Of a DNA stretch of 64,000 bases, positions 23,901-36,072 are shown piece by piece. Made by a program: the position numbers and the translations under genes. Each line of letters begins with the position of its first letter. Within the stretch, counting starts at the first letter, position 1. Source of the DNA: Adineta steineri (taxonomy: Eukaryota > Rotifera > Eurotatoria > Adinetida > Adinetidae). Below the pieces are notes generated by a model that was not told the origin of the DNA, ran no database searches, and saw only the letters and a list, made by a program, of their open reading frames with translations. The stretch spans positions 393,821 to 457,820 of the forward strand of contig CAJNOI010000043.1 in the NCBI GenBank assembly GCA_905250115.1, given 5' to 3'.

Positions 23901-24502
23901 CAAGTAATTGAATACCACTCCATTGAGTAAATGGAGCATATTTTGATAAATTTATATCATATGAAAATTTTTTTACATGACTTAATGATGGAGATAATGA
24001 TTGCCATTGTTTATATAATCTATCAGCTATATCATTTTCATTGTCGATTGAACTATTTATAACAAAAAAAAAAGGAATAGAGTTTTTATTTTTTTATTGA
24101 TTAGAAAAAATTTTGTTTTTACTAATTGAGATTCATAAAATTTGTAGGTTTGATTGATTCAAATAATTTTGTTCGAATTGATAAATCAACATTTGTTAAT
24201 TGTTGAGGGATATTTAATAAATGACCCGGTTCAGCGTCTTGCGACACTCGATAAAGCATAATAATAACACCACTTATACATCCGAGAATAAATGCTCCCA
24301 AAACTAATGTAAAACATAACATAGGATGAGTACCGGAAGTATTATGACGATGATAAGTTCTTGGACGTTTAGCAATTGTAGGAAAATTATCATTGGAAAT
24401 TTTTGATTGAGAATTATTTAATTCATGATCATCCTCATCATTATTGTCATCATCTGCTGTTAAAAGTAGAGCAGCTCTTTCCTCGGTTCCTAATTGACGC
24501 AT
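20951..24502 (-). CDS. Transferrin-receptor / glutamate carboxypeptidase II-like receptor, metal ligands lost
   Basis: Nine exons on the minus strand (24502-24123, 24052-23532, 23480-23096, 23042-22990, 22714-22215, 21754-21511, 21460-21379, 21325-21221, 21158-20951) give 825 aa. Type II membrane topology: cytosolic tail with an acidic dileucine signal E-R-A-A-L-L (residues 8-13), one transmembrane helix at ~61-84, a PA-type domain, an M28-peptidase-like domain (residues ~360-670) and a C-terminal helical dimerisation domain. The M28 zinc ligands are not conserved: where active relatives have G-G-H-R-D this protein has G-Y-Q-L-N-S, and the G-S-G-N-D-F block is replaced by D-I-D-S-T-A. It should therefore be a non-enzymatic receptor, as TfR1 is. 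Residues ~502-562 are an insert rich in His, Met, Asp and Glu that contains R-K-R-R (531-534), a furin-type site. Intron 5 (457 bp) carries a heat-shock-element match. Confidence 0.85.
21903..21915. promoter_or_regulatory. Heat-shock-element match inside an intron
   Basis: GAACATTCGAGAA fits GAAnnTTCnnGAA perfectly. It lies in the 457-bp intron of the receptor gene, the longest intron of that gene. May be an intronic promoter or enhancer, or chance in AT-rich DNA. Confidence 0.4.
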
Positions 24503-25387
24503 AGTTGAATTTATTTTCTATCACACAAATCACCGTAATAAAAGAACACAAGTCACACTAATAAATATCAACAAAATATTCGTGTTGCTCAGACACACAA
24601 TATGTACAATATTGATCGATATTTTTTAATTGATAGATTTTTTATTAAATCTTCTATATGCAAAAATTGAAAGAAAATATTCTATTCAGTATAATATTGG
24701 ATTAAAATTGAAATAAATATACATATTATAGATGTCACACATAATCAAAATAATGCCATGACAACAGTAATATACATAATGATGTTAATAATAGAAATGG
24801 TATCGTCGCACGTACAATTTAGTGTACTTCTTCGTTCGAATCGTACAACTACAGTACGAGAAATCAATAGTGCGGGTGTTAAGATAAAATTTTCGGACTC
24901 ATAATTGTTTTTGTTTGAAAGAGCATGTCACGATGTGTTGCATGACTGAGTTTGTTTTATAAAGTACTTACTTTTTTCACGGATACTCGATCGAAAAAAG
25001 GTCTATCTTTCAAGCCTTCATTGCCTCTTTCCAATAGTGAAAACCGCAACTCTCCATCTTGTTCGTATCGAAAATTATTCAAAAAATGCTCACCCCAACT
25101 TTTCTATTTTGAAGTGGGCAATAGTTTATATGTATGCAAAAATATGTCTATTGTTATATTTAAAAAAATTCTTATCATTTCTTTTTTGATAATATACATG
25201 TATTGTAAGAAATAAAATAATGTAATCTAATCGAACACTTACATTATCGAAAGTATAACAATATATATATTTTAAATGTGAAAGAAAAAGTAACATTAGA
25301 AAAGAAATTTAATCTATTAATAATAATCTCTATCAGAATTTATTATTTGACTTATAATATATAAATAAATAAATAAATAAATACGAT
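24503..25387. other. Intergenic
   Basis: 5' flank of the receptor gene and 3' flank of the coiled-coil gene. Contains an (AAAT)n microsatellite at about 25362-25382. An 87-codon open frame at 24952-25215 has no family likeness. Confidence 0.5.
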
Positions 25388-27960
25388 TTACATAGATATG
25401 AGTTTTTCAGCATCGGAAGTCATAGTTGATGATGAAGTTGTTGAAATATTTATATCACGAATAGGAATATCATCATCATTTTCTGAACTAAATATTTTTG
25501 AGGTTAAATTTGATATTTCATCAAATTCAGGACTACTCTCATTATTATTGTACATTTGATTAAACCTTGTCATATCAATATTTGGAGGTTGATTTAATAG
25601 TGGTAAACTATTATATAAAGTATTCCGTTTTCGTTGTTGATAATGTAATGATTCTGATGATGAAGATGTCAATGTTGAATCTGCATCATCAATTGTCGAA
25701 GATGAACATTGTGTAATATCAATGGTTGGACTTCGATGATCACGAAATTTTGAAAGAATTTTCGAATCATTTAAAATAGTTGGAGTTATAAAAAGTGATT
25801 TTGGTCGAAATTTTTTTTCTCTTCGATATGTTGTAGGTTGAGTTGATTTATGAGGTGTTTCAAAAAATAATGAACTGGAATCTACAGATCTTGTTGGAGT
25901 CATATGAGCTTGATGATGATGATAAGAACTGTTAATAAGAAAAAGAAACAATTTTCTTTTTATTTCAATTAATAATTAATGAAATCATTGAAATTTTTCC
26001 TAAACGATTTAAGTTTATTTTATTAATTCTATGTCAAGACATCAACAAAATTTCAATGACACTTCAAGTCAATTTATTGCTTAACTTCAACTTATATATA
26101 TTAAATAAATTTGTCTGTCACTTAGAAAAAAATGGAAAGAAAGAACAATTGTCAATAAAATTTTACCTTGTATTTATTCTTTCATGATATTTATCATTAA
26201 GAATATTATTTAAAAATTGTTTAATTTTTTCCTCAAACGAACGATTATCAAGATCATATAAAAGATATTGTGCTGTTTGTTTTAAATTTCTAAAATAAAA
26301 TTGAATGAATATGAATTTCATCTAAAAATAAATGATTTTCATACTTAAATTGTTGTTCATAAATGAAAATTTGTTTTTTTTCTTCGCGTAAATCTGATTC
26401 GAGAGAATGATTTCGATTAAATAATGTTGCAACATCATCATAAACATGATATAATTTTTCTTTTAAAAAAATAATTTCTTCACGTAGAAGAAAACGATTA
26501 TCAGTTAAATTCCATTCTGTACGTTGAGCAATAGAACGAATATCTTGTTGAGTTAATCGTTGTACAAGATGAATATTATTTCGTTCTAAATTATCAAGTT
26601 TATCTTGTAATAAATGACATTTATTTTTTAATTGTTCATTATGTAATAATAATTGAGTATATTGAATTTGATTTGTATCAAATTTCTTTTGTAAATAAAT
26701 ATCTATATTGAACAAATAAAATATATATAATAGTAGAAAAAAGAAACTAACATTGATCTTTATGACGTTGTGTTAGATCATATTCATGCAAATGAACATT
26801 TGCTGTTTGTAATTGTCTTTAAAATACAAAAAAAAAAGCAAATAAAAGAAATGTTTTGTTTTTTTTGTAGATTTTACTTTCGTAATTCAAGTATTTCATT
26901 TCGTAATGGTGCTAATGATAATTGAAATTGTATATCATTTTTAGCATAGGATATAGCTGATGAAAGAGAATTTTCGAGTTCATTCCATAAATAATGACTT
27001 TCAGAATCTAAAAAGAAAATTTTATTTTTAGGAAAAAGTAAAAAGAAAATTACCATTAAAATTCTGAATACGAATTTGTTTGGAAATTGTTTGTATACGT
27101 GTTAAATATGTAAGAAATCGATCGAAAACAAGTCTTGTTTGTTCTTTTTGCATAAAATCAGATTTTAATGACGATAAATCACTACAAGATGAACTTCGTA
27201 CGAATTCTTCTTTATTTTCATTCTGATGAAGATGATGTGAAGTTTTTTGTCGAGATTTATTATTTATTAATGATGATGATGTTAAACGTTGATGATTAGT
27301 TTGAGATGGAGATGGTGAACGTGTTGTATGTTTACGAGATTTAGTTGGACTTAGACGATTCTTTGAAGGTGATACTTCCTATATATAAATAGAATTATTT
27401 AAATCTTTGTCATTATCTAGCATGTAAGACATAATCAATTATGAAAAAGGTAGATCTTTCTTTTTTTAATGGACTACTTCACATACATATATCCTTCTTT
27501 ATGTCACGCACATTGCATCTGAAACAAACCTCTTTTATTGGATAGAATATTTTATTTGGTGAATAAGATAATCGATGTTCATGTGTATCGAAAGTATTTG
27601 TATCATCTGAAGAAGAGAAAAAAAAAAAGGATAATGTAGTTCATTATTATTTTCGAACTTTTGTCTTTTTATTTAAGTGAATAAACATACTTGTTTTAAT
27701 GAAAGACGTTTTAGTAACATTTATTTTACTATTCTGTTTTTTTAATCGTGTGTTTGCCGTCGAAGATTTTTGCTTTTCTTTTCGATTGTCTTTATGAATA
27801 TTTGGTGATGATGAATCTCGACGTGATTCTTTAATTTATTGTAAATAATAGAAGAAAAAACAACTTGATAAACCCTACCTTGTGCATTTATAATACTTCG
27901 TAAGAGCTCAGCACATTTATCAAATTCTTTATTTGTTTGATATACAAGCGTTTTTGACAT
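25388..27960 (-). CDS. Coiled-coil protein of unknown function
   Basis: Nine exons on the minus strand (27960-27879, 27828-27691, 27606-27530, 27378-27054, 27007-26878, 26816-26752, 26702-26345, 26289-26167, 25928-25388) join in phase to 612 aa. Residues 1-~170 are basic and Ser-rich, with S-P/T-P sites. Residues ~200-430 form long heptad-patterned helices (many L, E, Q, K), a probable dimeric coiled coil. The last ~180 residues are Ser/Thr/Asn-rich and disordered, with D-D-D-D-I-P near the end. No enzymatic motif. The architecture (short conserved N-terminal helix F-D-K-C-A-E-L-L-R-S-I, basic linker, coiled coil, disordered tail) would fit a centrosome, cilium or microtubule protein, but I do not recognise the family. 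Confidence 0.75.
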
Positions 27961-30486
27961 TGGAGTTATTTGACTAGAGAAATCGATGGTTATTAAATAA
28001 TATTAAATTACCACTGTGTCATTCTATTTTAAATAATAAAAAAAGAAAGATATAAAAAAGAAAGTAAGATTAATCTTACTAGTGGTTACCTCTTCAGACA
28101 TACGGAAATCTTCAGTTTCATTTCCTTAATTCTTTTCAAACATAACAATTTTCATTAACTCTATCTATATTTATCTATAAGTAACAGAGAGAAAAAAAAC
28201 TAGAATGAAAGAATAATCGTATCTATTATTAGAACATATGTGTATATTTATTTCCATAGAAATTCTCTAAAATGTGTAGCAAATAAATGATTTAATATAT
28301 TACATTCAGAAACGAGAGACGAGAAAAAATTGAATAGACTTATTATAATGTTGTAAATCGAGAAAACTAATCGGAATTCATTTTGTTGATTATTTAACAA
28401 TAAATTATAGGAGAGAAATAAACTTACCTTTTTCATCCTACAATGAACAATAAATATATAACAGCTGTTTTTTTTCTCCTCTTTTTCTTATAGTTGTTCT
28501 ATTGTGTAAATGAATTGCCATTGATGATTTGAATTTGTCGTTCTTAATGTAATGTTGTTGACGAACAAATGATGTATATGTACGTGTTAGAGTAAAAGTA
28601 TAAATGTAAGTCTCTTAAAAAGGTAAAAGACATTCTAGTAAAAATGAAAAAAACATTTCAGGTTCTTTTTTTTTTTCTTTACAATTTTTATTCATGTCGT
28701 TAAATATTTGAAAGAACAAAATATAAGAGAGAAAGAGACAGAGAGAGAGAAAAAAAAAATGTTTAGTGTGAATAACATGTGTATGTGTAAGAGGGAGAAA
28801 CGAGACTAGTGTTTATCTTCATTTTCACTCTCTTTTGTCTACTTTAATATACTAGAGATAAAAAAAATCGACATTATTCATCGTTCAAAAGTAAATGCTC
28901 GAAGCATATATGTATAAGTATATACACACATTTTTTTGTTTCGTTCATTAAGTAGAAGCAACAATGGTATCCTTACAAGTGCATTATGTACACTACTTGA
29001 CGTCAGTTAGAATTCAAATCCAATATGTACAAATTGATTGTAAGAGAATAAAGATTTATTAAACGTTTGTTTTAAAATATTCTCAAATAAGGAAAATTTT
29101 ATTTTTTTTTATATTATAAAACGTGCATATATATTATTAAATTTGAAAAAATAAAAGCATATTAATATTCATTCTTTTCACGGAAACATTTATGTATTTA
29201 AGAGAAATATTCTAAGAAATGCAATTGCATTTATTCTTTTTGTCCTGTTTTGACAATTCTATGATTTCACTACTATTGTCTGTGATAATATTTTCTTTTT
29301 ATGAATTTATAATTAAATCAATATATTTATTAATATTCAAGGGTATCGACCACTTTGAAGGTTAAGTATTAATTTGCTAAGACGTTTTTCAGAAGTCGAG
29401 AATATCTTCTTGCTTTTTCAATTCAAATAAACCATTAGAAGATATCTTCTTTTTTAAAACGTCTATTACTTGAAATTTAATCTTATATAATATCAAAAGA
29501 AATATTTGTAGTTATCAAATTTTTTTTATTCATGTTTCTTATCTTAATAATCTTATATCTGTTGAGTACTGCTTATGTCTTTCTATTAAACTATTTGTTG
29601 TTGATAGGGTGTGGGTGAGGGTGTATTTATTTATTCGGTATTAATACCATAGGGAAAATAGAGTGATTTATTCATTTGATCATTTTAAAACCATGCCCAA
29701 CTCTCTAACATTTAAAATGGTGAAGAAATCTTTATTCTACGGGTAGGTAAAACATAAAAAATTAGTTTCTACGAGACATTGATTTAATTACTTACAAAAA
29801 CATATAAGATGACGTCAACAGTATCATGAGTTGGATATTGACTTAGACGAATTATGATATCTGTTAAACAATTTATTCAGAAAAAATAAAGTCATAGATA
29901 TTCATGATTGCTTATGGCATATATATTGTTCTACACGATCTTCTTGTTGTAGCAGCAGTGAACATATACTGATTGAATTGTATATGGTAACGATAACTTA
30001 TTATTCAAGTAGTTATTGTTTCGATTCATTATATTAAACTAATGCATATTTTTGTTATTCTTGTATATAGTATTGATAACATTCTTCTCATCGACAAAAG
30101 CATCAAGTAGTTTCGTTTCTATTTACTAAAGATATGTTCTCTTTAATCATAAACTACTTACCAATGAATAAAATAAATGAAATTTAAATAATTCTCTAAA
30201 TAAAACATTAATGTTAGACTATAGTTGTATCTATTAAATTGATGTGTGTTAGAAATCAATTAGTCGGTTCATCGACAACGCGCCTAACATCAAGATTCAT
30301 CAGTTGAAGTCAGATCAATGTATATTTATAATCTTCATATCTTCTATTATCTCACCTGTATTATTTTAAAAACAACTAGTGATACACTTTACTGTAGTCT
30401 TCATTTTATTGTTGACTATCCATTATGGACATTGGTATTAACATTGATATTGAATCTTTTTTTTTAAACTATATTCTATTATATAG
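27961..30486. other. Long AT-rich intergenic region
   Basis: Promoter side of the coiled-coil gene and presumed 5' region of the ADAM-like gene. Contains a GA-rich tract at about 28725-28760 and a half-hairpin (GGGTGTGGGTGAGGGTG, about 29608-29624) with no C-rich partner. No prodomain exon for the downstream metalloprotease could be recognised; a 63-codon frame at 30425-30616 is not in the protease reading frame. Confidence 0.45.
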
Positions 30487-32337
30487 ACATTTACAACACG
30501 AGCAGATCATGATTATTTTCGAACAAATACTTTACTCACTACTTATATCTATCGAAATGTCGAAGGACTCAATGAACTATACAATCATTATCGTTTCCCT
30601 TACACATCAAACATAAAAAATGTAACTGTACAATTTTTTGTGCATGGTATTACAAGTATTTTATATATTGATTATTATAAAATAATATTTTCATATACAT
30701 ATCAGTAGTGACAGACAATATATGTAATAAAAAAAATCTTACAAACAATCCATTAGAAGAATTTTGTTCATCAGATATAAATAGTGATGCTCTTTTGGAT
30801 CTTATAGTTCGATATAGTGATTATGATAAACAACATAATAATAATGAACAAGCATGTCTTTATTATGGATTAACATCAAGAAAACTTAAATTGCAAAATA
30901 ATCAAGGTATTGCATTAGGATGGTCATGGAGAGGACATCTTTGTAGTGAATTACGAGAGATAAATAATTGGTCACCGACTAAATCTGGTTTTAATCCACG
31001 ATATTATGGAAATGTTGGACTTGTTACTGTTAGTTTTGATGCAAGCGAGTAAATATAAAAATATATTTATTTCTAAATTAATATTAATTTTATATTTATA
31101 TATATAGTTACAGTTTAAATAAGTACATCTCTGATTATTATTATAAAATTTTGTTATTATTTTAAATATGAGTAGAGGTGAAATGACATTTTTTCATGAA
31201 ATTGGTCATTCAATGAATGCTCATCATGATGATGATGGAGAATTTAAATATCGACAAAAAGAATGTAATCCATCAGAAGAACAAGGTGGAAGTTATCTTA
31301 TGTATCCAAGTGGTACTGATGGACTTTTACCAAATAATCGAGCTTATTCTCATTGTACACTTGATACAATTTCGTATATATGAAATTTTTCGATAAAATA
31401 TTTAGTTAATTTAGTTTAATTTAATTTCTAGAAAATATATGGAAACACTCAGTCAATCGAAACCAAAATGTTTATCAACAACAAAAAAAGTTCAAAGTAA
31501 ATGTGATGGTATTCTTTCATCCGGTGAAATATGTGATGAACATGGAACATCGAGTAATTGTTGTACATCAGATTGTAAACTTAAACCACATGCTGTTTGT
31601 TCACCAGTATATATTTAAATTATTTTAAATAAAATTAATTATACATTTTGTTTTTGTTGATAATTTTTTAGTCTACTGGTTCATGTTGTCAATCATCATG
31701 TCAATTTTATCCAAGTGGTTATCAATGTCTTGCTGAAAGTGAATGTAAAATGGCTATTACATGTTTAGGTACATCAGCTAATTGTCCAGATTATGATACA
31801 AATTATTTTAAACCAGATAAAACACTTTGTCGTAATGGTACTCTACTTTGTAGAAATGGTTCATGTCAAGTATCTATTTGTACATTATATTCTCTTTTAC
31901 CTTGTCAATTAAAAGAACGAGAAGAACAATTATGTATGATTGGTTGTCTAAATACACATGGTTTATGTATACCATATCATACGATTGATACGAATCCAGA
32001 TTCTTCGAAAATTCTCTATTTACCATGTAAGAAATAATAATATAAAAATAATTTTTTTAATAATAATAATAATGATTGTTTAGATGGTTCATCATGTAAT
32101 ACAAATCAAGGTTTTTGTGATCCATCGCATAAATGTCTTCCTCTATTATTAGATGATAGTATAAATTTAATTAGTACTGGATTTAGTTCTCTTCTTCTTA
32201 CTAACTATACAGCTATATTTAAACAATATTGGTGGGCATTTCTTTTGATTATTCTTATGCAGATGATTCTAATTCCAATTGTTTTATTCTACTTTCGTAG
32301 TCAATGTATTCCTTCAGATAATCCTTTTCTTCAATAA
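30487..32337 (+). CDS. ADAM10-like metalloprotease-disintegrin, 5' end not found
   Basis: Seven exons (30487-30646, 30706-31048, 31108-31122, 31173-31373, 31432-31606, 31672-32026, 32084-32337) give 500 residues. The catalytic domain carries H-E-I-G-H-S-M-N-A-H-H-D, the full zinc motif of adamalysins, and a Y-L-M-Y methionine turn. A Cys-rich disintegrin domain with C-C-x-x-D-C-K-L-K-P, then a Cys-rich domain with C-x-N-G-x-C, and a C-terminal transmembrane helix (~residues 460-485) with a short tail follow. Domain order and spacing match ADAM10/Kuzbanian, the sheddase of Notch-type proteins. The ~200-residue prodomain with cysteine switch and the signal peptide are not visible; the first exon begins at the catalytic domain and its start codon is unknown. 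One exon is only 15 nt. The frame is intact throughout. Confidence 0.82.
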
Positions 32338-32924
32338 AATATTCATATAATTGATAAAACTTAAAGCTATTCGTTGTAATCATATTTAGAGCATAAATGT
32401 GATACTAGAAATATGAATTGCAATATTCAACTATTCAAATATCACAGTTGAATATTCGAAATATTCAAATATTCAAGGGTAAGGGTGTGGATGCGAATGA
32501 GAGGTAAATACAATACTCACATCTACATCCTCAAGATGGTTATTTTGTTGTAAAAACCCGTTGTTATCTATATAAAATGAATAAATTTCATTTTTTCATA
32601 TTCTCAATTTTGATGATCTACTTCTATATCTCTATATATGTAATACTTGAAACTTGAATTCAACTATTCAATCAGGCCGTGTGTTGATGACATATCCATC
32701 ACTATCTTCTTTTATTACAGGGAACGCTCTCGTAAAGAATTAGGAATGTAAATATATCTGAGAAGATCATTTATACACATACATATGTATGTATATTACC
32801 TTATCAGTTGGCTTTGTGCATAACGTTTTTATTATTTACAGAGTTATTCTGTGTACGGCAGCGAGTCACTAGAAACTAAAAATAATTTAAAAATAAGCGA
32901 ACAAAATATTCTTTTATTTATTTA
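32338..32924. other. Intergenic with hairpin
   Basis: Convergent 3' flanks of the ADAM-like and ADP-ribosyltransferase genes. Holds an AT-rich ATTCAAATATTCAA direct repeat at about 32426-32476 and the hairpin at 32474-32538. Confidence 0.5.
32474..32538. repeat. TGTGGG-type hairpin (copy 2)
   Basis: Left arm TTCAAGGGTAAGGGTGTGG, right arm CACATCTACATCCTCAAGAT. Imperfect; G-rich arm first. Confidence 0.65.
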
Positions 32925-35258
32925 TCAACTATTCTTTATCATTTCTTTTACAATTTCAATACTCTTTTTTACATTTTGAATATTAGGATGATTTGGAGGT
33001 AATGCACCTTGCCATATGGTCAGAGCACGTTCATAATATGATAGTGCTTTCGAATAGTTTTTCATATTATAATACACCTTAGCGATATTGTTGTATGGAG
33101 AAGCCAACTCAGAATGATTCGAAGGACGAGTTTTCTGTTCAATTTCAAGTGCTTTTTCGAAAAATGAAAGTGCTTTCGAGTTCTCTTTCATCTTCTCATA
33201 CACAATGCCGATGTTGTTGTATGAAGTAGCCAAATCAGGATGACTTGAAGGAAGAGTTTTTTCTTGAATTTCAAGTCCTTGTTCGTAATATGAAAGTGCT
33301 TTCGAGTACTCTCCCATGTTGTTATATACGTTACCGAGGTTCGTATATGAAGTAGCCAATAAAGGATGATTTGAAGGAAGAGTTTTTTGACGAATTTTAA
33401 GTGCTTCTTCGTGAGATGAAAGTGCTTTCCAGTGCTCTCCTATGTCGTTATACACTAAACCTATACAGTAGTATGAAGTAGCCAAATCAGGATGATTTGA
33501 AGGAAGAGTTTTTCGTTTAATTTCAAGTGCTTTCTCGAAATATGAAAGTGCTTTCGAGTACTCTCCCATGTCGAAATACGTACTACCGATGTTGTTGTAT
33601 GAAGTAGCCAACTTAGGCTGATTTAAAGGAAGAGTTTTTTGTTTAATTTCAAGTGCTTTCTCGAAATATGACAGTGCTTTCGAGTACTCTCTCATATTGA
33701 CATACGTACTACCGATGTTGTTGTATGAACTAGCCAAATTTGGATGATTTGAAGGAAGAGTTTTTTGTTCGATTTGAAGTGCTTGTTCGTAATACCAAAT
33801 AGACTTTTCATAATCACCCTTCTGGTATTGGACAATTCCCAGACTAACATAATAATGCGCTTTTTCACCTTCACTAGATGTCTGTTCGAGTAATACGTTA
33901 TAAAGTTCTTCAGCTTTATTAAATTGACCAATTTCAAGCAATAATTTACCCACTCTTTGCCATCCAGTACCATCACCTTCCTTTCGTATCCGATCAGTAA
34001 GTAATCGTAATTGCTGATCATCATCCGACGTTAGTTGTAATTCAACTTGATAAAGTTGATTCTTATTGTCCATTTGTTCAATTGCAATCACTCGAAACAC
34101 GGTGTGCATTGAGAAGAGAATTTCTTCTTCTTCTTTAAAATAACTCTCTTCTTTGATGGAAGCAAACGGTGTTGATTTAATACAAGGATCAATGCACATT
34201 ATAAAAAGAATACCCACCTTATTTGGTTGTGCTGAAGCACCTTGAGCAAAACCAAGGGATACATCTTTTGTTTTACTGGTAGATAAGAAATTGTTAAATG
34301 AAATAAGTCCACCTTTTGTTTTCTGAAGTTTTTCAAAGTCTGATTTCATAAGACCTTGTCCTCGATAAAGTAAAAAAGGTTTTCGTTCATAAGTGCTGAC
34401 CTGTTGTTTGTACAATTGTTGAATTTTTTGATGTACATCACGTAGAAAGAAGCCCATATTAATGATTATATCGGCATCCAATGTTCGAACTGCTTGATTG
34501 AGCATTTTGTAAGTAAAACACTCACGTGTATACCACCATATTGCTTGTTGTGGATCATAGTCACGTTCGAATTCATTAATCACTTGTAATTCAATTGTAT
34601 TGCCACTAAAAATTTCGCGACAACAGGCTGCTAAGTATCTGATTGCTTTGCGATCATAGTCGATATCAAGGAGAATTTCCTTGAATATTTGTGTATACAT
34701 AAAAGTTGGCTCCAACTGATTCAAATTATCAGCTGAGGCCATTTCATTTACAGTAAGAAAACTTACGGCAATTGAATCCTGGTCACATTGCTTAACAGCC
34801 AATTGCAATGCCTGACAAATTTCTTTGATATTTGTATGAACACCTTTAATTTTTGTCCAGTTTTGTGTCCATTCTTGATGTCGAGATTTGTCACCACAGA
34901 AGATATAAATGGCATCTAAGTGTGGCATATCATGAATTTCAGGAACCAAATGTTGACCTAGTGAGCCGGATGTTATAACAAAAGCTCTTTCACGATCAAA
35001 GTGATTGAGCACTTGGATGCATTGATCCGGTTGCGTGCATAGGTTAACGTCGTTGACCACATTCTTCAATTGAGCCAATGTGTCTTGGCAGTCCTTGTTT
35101 GTTTCATCGATGCTAGCATCTACCCATACGAGAAGGTAGTTTTGTGCCGTACGTTGCCGTGATCGACGAATATTGGATGACGCCGTTGAGTTTGATGTTG
35201 TTGTAAGTTTTTCTTTCGATTTGTGTGCACCCATGTCGTCTTGTAATGAAGTTGACAA
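32925..35258 (-). CDS. Arginine ADP-ribosyltransferase fused to TPR array
   Basis: Single-exon frame of 777 aa. Residues ~40-170 form an alpha/beta domain without a firm name (V-W-V-D-A-S-I-D-E ... I-Y-I-F-C-G), repeatedly seen, as I recall, at the front of rotifer ART proteins. Residues ~190-400 are an R-S-E class mono-ADP-ribosyltransferase: Y-R-G-Q (Arg 299), F-L-S-T-S (326-328) and the E-E-E-E-I-L-F block (376-382) with the catalytic Glu. Residues ~430-765 hold about eight kinesin-light-chain-type TPRs of 42 residues (A-L-S-Y-F-E-K-A-L-E-I and N-H-P-x-L-A-T-S-Y-N-N-I-G). Predicted to transfer ADP-ribose from NAD to arginine on partners held by the TPRs. No signal peptide, so intracellular. 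The nearly identical TPR repeats suggest recent internal duplication. A TATA box lies 36-47 nt upstream of the ATG. Confidence 0.9.
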   Translation of the reverse strand: MSTSLQDDMGAHKSKEKLTTTSNSTASSNIRRSRQRTAQNYLLVWVDASIDETNKDCQDTLAQLKNVVNDVNLCTQPDQCIQVLNHFDRERAFVITSGSLGQHLVPEIHDMPHLDAIYIFCGDKSRHQEWTQNWTKIKGVHTNIKEICQALQLAVKQCDQDSIAVSFLTVNEMASADNLNQLEPTFMYTQIFKEILLDIDYDRKAIRYLAACCREIFSGNTIELQVINEFERDYDPQQAIWWYTRECFTYKMLNQAVRTLDADIIINMGFFLRDVHQKIQQLYKQQVSTYERKPFLLYRGQGLMKSDFEKLQKTKGGLISFNNFLSTSKTKDVSLGFAQGASAQPNKVGILFIMCIDPCIKSTPFASIKEESYFKEEEEILFSMHTVFRVIAIEQMDNKNQLYQVELQLTSDDDQQLRLLTDRIRKEGDGTGWQRVGKLLLEIGQFNKAEELYNVLLEQTSSEGEKAHYYVSLGIVQYQKGDYEKSIWYYEQALQIEQKTLPSNHPNLASSYNNIGSTYVNMREYSKALSYFEKALEIKQKTLPLNQPKLATSYNNIGSTYFDMGEYSKALSYFEKALEIKRKTLPSNHPDLATSYYCIGLVYNDIGEHWKALSSHEEALKIRQKTLPSNHPLLATSYTNLGNVYNNMGEYSKALSYYEQGLEIQEKTLPSSHPDLATSYNNIGIVYEKMKENSKALSFFEKALEIEQKTRPSNHSELASPYNNIAKVYYNMKNYSKALSYYERALTIWQGALPPNHPNIQNVKKSIEIVKEMIKNS

Positions 35259-35293
35259 TAGTTGATTTGATAGAAATCTAAACGTTGTCTCGT

Positions 35294-35305
35294 CTATTTA
35301 TATAG
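35294..35305 (-). promoter_or_regulatory. TATA box of the ADP-ribosyltransferase gene
   Basis: CTATATAAATAG on the minus strand, 36-47 nt upstream of the ATG, implying a very short leader. Confidence 0.6.
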
Positions 35306-36072
35306 AAGGTGACTTGTTGTTTCTTGATTTTTTAACAACTTCGAATATCATGTATTTTTTATTGTGACTCAAGGGCAAACTCCACCTAGTTACTTTTGAA
35401 AATAATATTGTATGGAGCAAGAAACAGAACAAGACAAACAAATTTGTTGGTAATATTATTGAGAGAACGAGCAAAACAGAAGCCAACAATCCAAATTTTC
35501 CTAGCCTCTGCCGGCATCATCACTACCATTGGCAGCGCGGCGTCTAGGCGATGTGAGGCAAGTACCTCCACTGAAGAAAATTTGGGGAGACAATAGAAAA
35601 CTATTGCCTACCCTGATATTCCTTATATTTTGATAGTTATTAGAAACACATTTCGTAATCGTAAAACTACTCTTCTTCTCTTAAAACTTTTTAAGCATGT
35701 GTCCGCCATCTACCTTAGTCAAAAAATTCAAGGTAGGTCAATCAGCATTAATGCATTGTTGGAGAACAAAAACGACTCTGTTGTTGTTCCGTATTAAGAA
35801 GAGAATCTAAATCAATTTTTGTTGTTTTCTTGTTTTCTTCAAGCACTTATCATATCGTTATTATGTTTAGTATATTTTTTATGTCTAATAAAGACAAACT
35901 CCATTACATGCATCATGTAATTCGTCTGATAAAGTAATTATAATTTCAGATAATGCGAATGTAAATGAAATGCGTAAAACTCATACAAACGAGATCCCGG
36001 TCATGATCTGTCAGTTGCTAAAGAATTTGTTTTGTTAGGTACATTTTAACTAAATATTAAATATCCAGCAAA
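35306..36072. other. Intergenic
   Basis: Contains three small overlapping open frames (35298-35596) on both strands without family likeness. The right end may hold the earliest, unreadable part of the hAT remnant. Confidence 0.4.

Noticed and set aside
30425..30616. 63-codon frame taken as the start of the ADAM-like gene
   Set aside because: It is in a different frame from the catalytic domain and joins to it in the wrong phase.
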